In this document: in pieces, positions 58,530 to 64,000 of the stretch
Numbering within the stretch: position 1 is the stretch's first letter
Layout of the letters: the number at the start of each line of letters is the position of its first letter
Origin: Isoetes taiwanensis
Taxonomy: Eukaryota > Streptophyta > Lycopodiopsida > Isoetales > Isoetaceae
NCBI GenBank assembly: GCA_021234155.1
Contig: JAJEKV010000023.1
Coordinates: 6,980,009 to 7,044,008 of the forward strand
DNA length: 64,000 bases
Direction: 5' to 3'
Notes under the pieces: model-generated
What the model was told of the DNA's origin: nothing
Seen by the model: the letters and a program-made list of their open reading frames with translations, nothing else
Database searches by the model: none
Made by a program: the position numbers and the translations under genes

Positions 58530-59228
58530 TGTGGTTTATTAAAAAGGCGGTGTAGTTTTTTTTAAGGAGCTATAGTTTTTTTTTTTTTTTTTTTTTGAAA
58601 GTGTGGTCTTTTTTTAAGGTGTGGTTTTTTTAAAGGAAGTGTTGTTTTTTTTTAAAGAGAGTGTTGTTTTTAAGAAGGCGTTGTTTTTTGAGGTGTGGTT
58701 TATAACTAGGTGTAGTTTTTAAGTAGTTGTTTTTTATGGAAGTGTAGTTTTTTGAGGTGTGGTTTATAAGGAGGTGTAGTTTTAAAGTGGTTGTTTTTTT
58801 AAGGAAGTATAGTTTTCTAAAGTGGTGTGATTTTTTTAATCGAGGTGTTGTTTTTTGAGGTGTGGTTTATAAGTAAGTGTAGTTTTTAAATAGCTGTTTT
58901 TTAAAGAAGTATGGTTTTTTAAAGTGTGGTTTATAAGTGGGTGTAGTTTTTAAGTGGCTGTTTTTTAATGAAGTATGGTTTTCTGAAGTTTAGTTTTTAA
59001 GAAGCTACGTTTTAAGAAGTATGGTTTTTTTGAGGTGTGGCTTATATAACTAGGTGCAGTTTTTAAGTAGCTAAGTATGGTTTTTTGAGGTGTAGTTTAT
59101 CAGTAGATGTAGTTTTTAAGTGGTTGTTTTTTTAAGAAGTGCGGTTTTCTGAAGTGGTGTGGTTTATAACTAGGTGTAGTTTTTAAGTAGCTATTTCTTA
59201 AGGAAATATAGTTTTTTGAGTTTTTTTA
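58530..59228. repeat. Degenerate T-rich minisatellite
   Basis: About 700 bases of a drifting repeat built from GAGGTGTGGTTTATAAGTAG, GTGTAGTTTTTAAGTAG and TTTTTTAAGGAAGTATGG, at roughly 60-base period. T and G dominate the plus strand. No coding potential. Confidence 0.8.
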
Positions 59229-60125
59229 GGCTTTATCTTAAGCAAAGCACCACCACCTGGAATATTGTTTGTGTGCTTAAATTTGGGAATATAACATATT
59301 GTTGTACATTCATGGAAAATACCTTCAACAGTTAGATCCAAGGTGGCTCAAACATGCCACGTGGCCCCAACATGGAACAATTGGAGTTTATTCTAGAGCC
59401 CAATGCTATGGTGTATTTTTCCCATGGCGGTACGAGTCCCCCATACTATATTTTTTCTATAGTGGTGGCAATGGTTGCCAAAGGTAAAAAAATCTTTGCC
59501 TCTCTTTCCAAAGCTAAAAGCCATGACTTTCCAATTTTAGAATATTATTATGGCCATGCAATAAAATCCTTCCTCAACTAGGCATTCAAGCCATTCATCA
59601 TCTCTAAGTTTAAGAAAACATTAAGATCCCATAGTATGAGCAAGAACCTCTGTGTATTTACTTGAATGTGTATTATGCACCCCTGTAGTATGTATTCCAA
59701 ACCATTGTATTGTAGGGAATAAACGAAATTCGAACCTCAAATATCTTGTCAATTCAAATTTACCAATTTTGAGCACACACATAGACAGTGTAGAGTGCAC
59801 AAATGTTTTATCCGGCCGAAATTGTAGCATCCTTGATTTCATAAAAATGGCTATACCATTAAAATAAAAGGAGCAAGGCATACCAAAGTCATCTCAATGA
59901 GCCAAATGCGAGCTTTTGCAAAACACCTAGCATTTAAAAGAGGCATTGAAGCCAATATCAGGTTTCAGCTCTCATTCTAGGCTATATGAAGAGCTTCTTA
60001 TTATTCTATAATATATGAAGAAATAGCCCCCATACTATATATCATTCGATAGATCACAAAGAGAGCTTTCTAACGCATCAAATTTCATCCAAAACGGACT
60101 CCCGGATCAAAAGTTATGATTAAAA
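59229..60125. other. No supportable gene; probable interior of the CACTA element
   Basis: No domain was recognised on either strand. It lies inward of the CACTA terminus at 60,501 and could be its interior; the other terminus was not found. Confidence 0.3.
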
Positions 60126-60501
60126 CTGTATTCATAAAAAATTTGAACTTTCTGACGAAATATCTGACGATTTTTCTGACGAATCTCATGACGATGTGTC
60201 TGACGAAATGCCTGACGATATTTCTGACGAAAAAACTGACGAAAATGTCTGACGTAAAAACTGACGTTTCACCTGACGAAACTTTTGACGAATAGGTTTT
60301 GACGAATAGCCTGACGATATATTTGATGCAAGATCTGACGAATAATCTGACGATTGACATTACGAATGTTCTGACGCAAAATCGTCAAAAAATGCGTCAG
60401 AGAGCTATTCATCAGTATTTTCATCAGTATAAACGTCAGATCAAATCTTTTTAGACAGTCTGACGATTTTTCTGACGCCTAACAGTCATTCTCTTGTAGT
60501 G
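60126..60501 (-). mobile_element. CACTA (En/Spm) terminus with TGACG subterminal repeats
   Basis: On the minus strand the end reads CACTACAAGAGAATGACTG from 60,501, close to the canonical plant CACTACAAGAAAA. Inside, about 17 copies of (T)CTGACGA at 11-14 base spacing fill 60,150-60,380, with inverted CGTCA copies to 60,480, typical of subterminal transposase-binding arrays. ACA following at 60,502 could be the 3-bp TSD. The opposite end was not located. Confidence 0.7.
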
Positions 60502-60594
60502 ACAGTAACTTTTTTTCATTTCTATTTTGTTTGAGGATGAAGACCCTTGACTTTATTTTGTGTTACTTTGCTTTTCCAGTTCTTGCCTCAAGAT
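60502..60594 (+). repeat. 93-bp direct repeat, copy 1
   Basis: ACAGTAACTTTTTTTCATTT to CTTGCCTCAAGAT, with one base difference from 60,976-61,068. It spans an intron-like 3' end (TTGCTTTTCCAG) and the first exon-like bases. Confidence 0.9.
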
Positions 60595-60810
60595 AGGGTG
60601 TATGAATTTGCTAAAAAGCCCCCTATCCAGCTTCTTGAGGAAACTGAGAAGGCTGTTTGGAGATCCAGAGCTGTACGAACACCATGTTACACTTAAGAAA
60701 TATAGCCAGGACGTAAAACAACATCAAGCAATATGTTTGAAATTTGCAGATCACTTCATACTTGCTTCTGGCTATGTATTCTCAAACATTATTTACACTT
60801 GTTTGTAGAC
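60580..60810 (+). pseudogene. Exon-like relic
   Basis: After CTTTTCCAG the plus strand reads FLPQDRVYEFAKKPPIQLLE (one frame), then LFGDPELYEHHVTLKKYSQD and VKQHQAICLK (another frame). Amino-acid usage looks coding, but I cannot name the family. Confidence 0.35.
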
Positions 60811-60975
60811 TGTGGCTCAACTTGATAGTACTCTAGTTCGTGGGGAAGCAGAGAATCTAGATGCATGGATGTCAAAGCTATGTGTGCATAGAAGTACATA
60901 TGCATTAGTCTACATCTTTGCATCAAGTAATTTATATTGAACTATATGTCAAATAAATTATGTAGATGAAGCATT

Positions 60976-61068
60976 ACAGTAACTTTTTTTCATTTCTATT
61001 TTGTTTGAGGATGAAGACTCTTGACTTTATTTTGTGTTACTTTGCTTTTCCAGTTCTTGCCTCAAGAT
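60976..61068 (+). repeat. 93-bp direct repeat, copy 2
   Basis: Second copy. It is followed by different exon-like sequence (NANAPPSGARFPYPTIESAV) to about 61,296. The preceding GCATT shows what flanked the site before the CACTA insertion at copy 1, if the two copies share ancestry. Confidence 0.85.
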
Positions 61069-62004
61069 GCAAATGCCAATGCCCCCCCTTCCGGAGCTCG
61101 GTTTCCCTATCCGACCATTGAATCTGCCGTTCAAGTAACCTGCTTCGAGCAGGTTCAAAAGAATCCAAGATCGGTCCGAGAGAACTTATCAAACCACGAA
61201 ATGTCTTGCGGTCGACCTTGTAGAAACCCAATTGTTTTGTCATTCAAGCAGTACAAAGGCTCGGGAATAGAGATTCGACTTCGACATGTCGTCTAGAATG
61301 GCGAAATTACCCTAGGGACCAAGTTACATGGTCATTTTTGGCAATGAAAGAAACAAGAACCCTCTACATGGCAGTATTCCGCAGCCACCTCTTAGGCCAA
61401 TTGACTACATCCACCAAAACCAATATCCTGACTTGAGTTGGGAAAATGAAGAGTAGATTTGGGCAGGATGATGCATATTGCAAATCAATTCAAACAAATT
61501 TGAACCAAGTTATTAGATGGATGGATGGATGGATAGAATTTTTACGCCATGCCACATTGGCAGCATCCATTAGAAGAAAAAGTAGTATATTATTAGATAC
61601 TCTCGTAATAATTCTTAAGCACCCTATAACTGGCGATATAGTTTGCTATTTCGTGGAACCGTACATTTATTACATAAGGTTTAGATGGGTTATGCCAGGT
61701 GTTGTATTCTTTGAAGTATAGAAATAGGGCAAAATGGAATATTTGTTTCTCCTGTATTCATGGACGGATTTGTGCGCCCTTGGAGTGTTCAACCATGCCT
61801 AGGATGCAACTGGATCGATTTAGAAGGTAAGACTTGCTTGGTTTGGACTCAAAAATCCCTTTACATGGCGATTCCAGGTCTATGTGAATAAAGTTGGAGC
61901 TTGGAGGCGTCTGCTCAGCATCGAAGGTAAGATTTGCCATTTTCTTTCTCTGTTGCGCTTTGCTTGTTTAGGGTTAATTCCTTTTGTCTGTTTACCATCT
62001 GCCT
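61069..62004. other. 5' region of the Rep-like gene; no separate gene
   Basis: Contains a broken open stretch (61,055-61,296), an ATGG microsatellite at about 61,517-61,535 and two GAAGGTAAGA splice-donor-like sites (about 61,820 and 61,923). Probably promoter, leader or intron of the gene that starts at 62,005. Confidence 0.35.
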
Positions 62005-62952
62005 ATGAGGAGGGAAGCTAGGAGGGGGGGCTGGGCTGCCAGAAATTCCCAGGCAGGCTCCTCCTCTGGGATTTCGGGTCTGGATGAGGCGAGGAATGTG
62101 GTTGACAATGGGGGAACTGGCCTTATCGATGTTATGGTGACGGCTGGCATGGATGCTCGTCCTGAGTATTATGACATGCTAGTTAAATTTTTTGAGATGG
62201 ACTGTATTGCAGGGGTTGTTGCAGCAGAGAGGAGGAATGATCTTGACCACTTACGTTTCCAGTGTGTTTTTAGACTATCCCTGAAGTCTCCTTGACTTGT
62301 GAAGTTGGCTATAAAGAGAAGATTTGGGTGGGGATCCAAGAAGCCTGTTGGGGTGGTTCTTGTGTGCAAAGCACTGAAGAACACTAGACTCCATTGCTTT
62401 GAGGGCTTGATTGGATACTGCATGAAAGACATGGGCAAATTGGAGATGGAAAAAGATTTGTATTTGTGGTATGGTGTTGGAGATATAAAGCGTGTAGTCG
62501 TTCTAGACAACAAGAACATCTTGGGAAGAGCACTTCCTTTCGTGAACTATCACAGAGGAAGACAGCTTACTGTCAGCCTTGTTTACACCATTACGGGAAT
62601 GCTCAAAACTGGAAAATTCATCCTCTCCGCTAGCTGGATACTGCCTTCAAACACTGCATTCATATCTGAACATAAGATTAAGGCTGCTTGGCACCTAACC
62701 TTAAATCCGAGGATTGCACTGCCTGGTGATGTAAGGTATGTTCTATATGGAATCCCAGCTGGGATGGAACCCATTCAGAGGCTTGGCAAAGGGCGCAAAC
62801 GTTACTGGGATGAGGCTGGGACGTCTAAGGATATGGATGAGAACTTTGTTGAGGGGCAAGATGATGAGTATAGGCCTGAGACAATTGTTGATGTGCCTGG
62901 GACCTCTTACATTCCTTTGTATACAACAGACTATACAATGGCGGTTGGATGA
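62005..62952 (+). pseudogene. Rep-like HUH endonuclease gene (R4)
   Basis: ATG at 62,005 (MRREARRGGWAARNS) opens a protein with YYDMLVKFFEMDCIAGVVAA and ERRNDLDHLRFQCVFRL. The HUH pair is HLR here (62,248-62,256), whereas R1 has HLH. A TGA at 62,293-62,295 and a shift are followed by VKLAIKRRFGWGSKKPVGVV, LVCKALKNTRLHCFEGLIGY and CMKDMGK, with motif III YCMK. The C-terminus (DVRYVLYGIPAGMEPIQRLG, KGRKRYWDEAGT) is shared with R2/R3. The role would be to nick and join DNA in rolling-circle transposition. No helicase follows, unlike Helitrons. Compatible with a Replitron-type element; the loss of one His and the stop suggest inactivity. Confidence 0.65.
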
Positions 62953-63023
62953 GTGGAGGCAATTTTGGCATGCTTGTAAATATTTATTCTTTGATTGATC
63001 ATGTTCTTTGTTTGCAGTTCTTT

Positions 63024-63558
63024 GACAATGCCTAGTTTAGAGATAGAGATTGGTAATGGGAGCGTGGTTGGGGCTGCTGTTGGGGGCCAGCCTGGGGCTT
63101 CCGATGTCATAAGCTCTGTGGGTTTTGTGGGGGGGTGGTGCAGCCCATGGTAATGAGGTAATTGATCTTATTAGTGATGAGGATGCCTCGCCATCACCTC
63201 CTATGAGGCCTCCTGCGCTCGGGCCAAGTATTCATGATATCATACATAATGCCATGCCCTCTCCCGTTGTCTTCTCTCCAAATGGGGAAAGAGTGTAGGT
63301 GACCTTGGAGGTGGTTCAATCTATTGTGAACATCAATACGCTGGCCTCTATTCGTTTATTCAGGATGCAACTCAAGTGTGCGTTTGCAGCTTTAGAGGAT
63401 GGAGTTGCACACATGGAGTGGGAGGAGGTGGACGTAATCAAGCTGAGTGCCAGCATATGTGGGCGCATATGAACTTGGCAAGGGCTCTTCTGATTAGGGA
63501 GTCGAGGCGCATTGATGCGATGGCGAAGCAGCATAATGTTGTCATGAATAACAAATAG
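63024..63558 (+). pseudogene. Downstream part of the Rep-family gene, with SUMO-interaction-like motif
   Basis: After a GTTTGCAG acceptor the sequence reads IGNGSVVGAAVGGQPGASDV, crosses a G-run (63,129-63,136) with a frame change, then gives NEVIDLISDEDASPSPPMRP, PSPVVFSPNGERV, a TAG, VTLEVVQSIVNINTLASIRL and, after another shift, AHMNLARALLIRESRRIDAM. VIDLISDED fits the SUMO-interaction consensus (hydrophobic core and acidic tail). The last part matches the R2/R3 ORF. Confidence 0.5.
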
Positions 63559-63834
63559 GTACTGCTTTCTTTTATTGTTTTCTTGTGTTGAATCTTTCTT
63601 GAGCTATTTCTGTGCAGGTCTGTTGCATTGTATGAAGAAACAGAAGTATGAAATCTGAAAAATATGCCTCTGAACTATTTTTGTGTTTGGAAATTCTAAA
63701 AAAAGAGCTTTGTTTGATTGGGAAAAGAAAGGATTGGATGTCTGATTGGCTTTCATTGCTTGCATGAGAATAGTGATTTGAAAAGAAGAAAATAAAAAAG
63801 GAGGGAGACTGGTTGTATATATGCATGTGCACTT

Positions 63835-63925
63835 GCATGGGATTAGCCCTTGCCCTTTAAGGGCGGCCAGACTTTTGGATCTGCGCAATGCGCAGGGGGG
63901 TTCGAATCCCCAAGCCTGTGTATTG
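63835..63925 (+). other. tRNA-related Pol III sequence, possible SINE head
   Basis: GGGGGGTTCGAATCCCC is a perfect T-arm/B-box. CAGACTTTTGGATCTG resembles an anticodon arm (TTTTGG loop). There is no proper acceptor stem and the D-arm is poor, so it is not a functional tRNA. Confidence 0.4.
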
Positions 63926-64000
63926 CTTTCTATTCATATGACTTGCAAATGGAATGTTGATGCTGTGGCAAAGTCAATTGTAAGGGAATGATGGCGCTGA

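Noticed and set aside
60085-60360. Minus-strand 91-codon frame with repeated IVRxFVR
   Set aside because: It is a by-product of the TGACGA repeat array lacking stops in one frame.
63835-63925. Functional tRNA gene
   Set aside because: No 7-bp acceptor stem or normal D-arm can be formed.

Overview
This window is nuclear DNA from a land plant, most likely a large, repeat-rich genome such as that of a fern, lycophyte or gymnosperm. The evidence is plant-type LINEs, a Ty3/gypsy chromovirus, a CACTA terminus, spliceosomal exon signals and PPR and Fic gene relics. Clade assignment is inference. No intact ordinary housekeeping gene is visible. Almost everything is transposable elements nested in one another and in old gene fragments.

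Layout: (1) 1-4.4 kb holds relics: a 680-bp foldback element, a PPR fragment and the 3' half of a Fic-domain pseudogene (minus strand). (2) 4.4-11.36 kb is a near full-length L1-like LINE (plus strand). Its poly(A) tail is split by (3) a 14.45 kb head-to-tail array (11.36-25.81 kb) of a 6.26-6.28 kb unit, two full copies and one partial. The unit carries, on the minus strand, a Penelope-type reverse transcriptase plus unfamiliar Cys-rich, RGG-rich and other ORFs. The whole 21.4 kb block is bracketed by a 16-bp target-site duplication, and the 5' half of the Fic pseudogene resumes directly beyond it. (4) 26.9-27.4 kb holds an HUH-endonuclease (Rep-like) fragment. (5) 27.55-34 kb is a second LINE (minus strand), itself hit by a TIR element and an hAT MITE. 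(6) 34.9-38.9 kb contains duplicated modules made of a LINE 3' end, a Rep-family gene tail and a 3' tail. (7) 38.95-51.88 kb is a gypsy chromovirus (minus strand) inserted in one of those tails. (8) 52.8-53.2 kb is an orphan zinc-binding exon resembling the C-terminus of PLATZ proteins. (9) 56.25-57.35 kb is a four-exon membrane-protein gene fragment (minus strand). (10) 57.9-60.5 kb holds a LINE fragment, a T-rich minisatellite and a CACTA end with TGACG subterminal repeats. (11) 62.0-63.56 kb is the most complete Rep-like gene in the window.

Two things stand out biologically. One is the Penelope-like tandem array with accessory ORFs. The other is a Rep-like family (HUH plus YxxK) present in four places, compatible with a Replitron-type rolling-circle transposon. 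Differences between repeat copies concentrate at CAG/CTG, which suggests base-calling or consensus error, or deamination, at CHG-methylated cytosines. Many apparent frame breaks should be read with that in mind.
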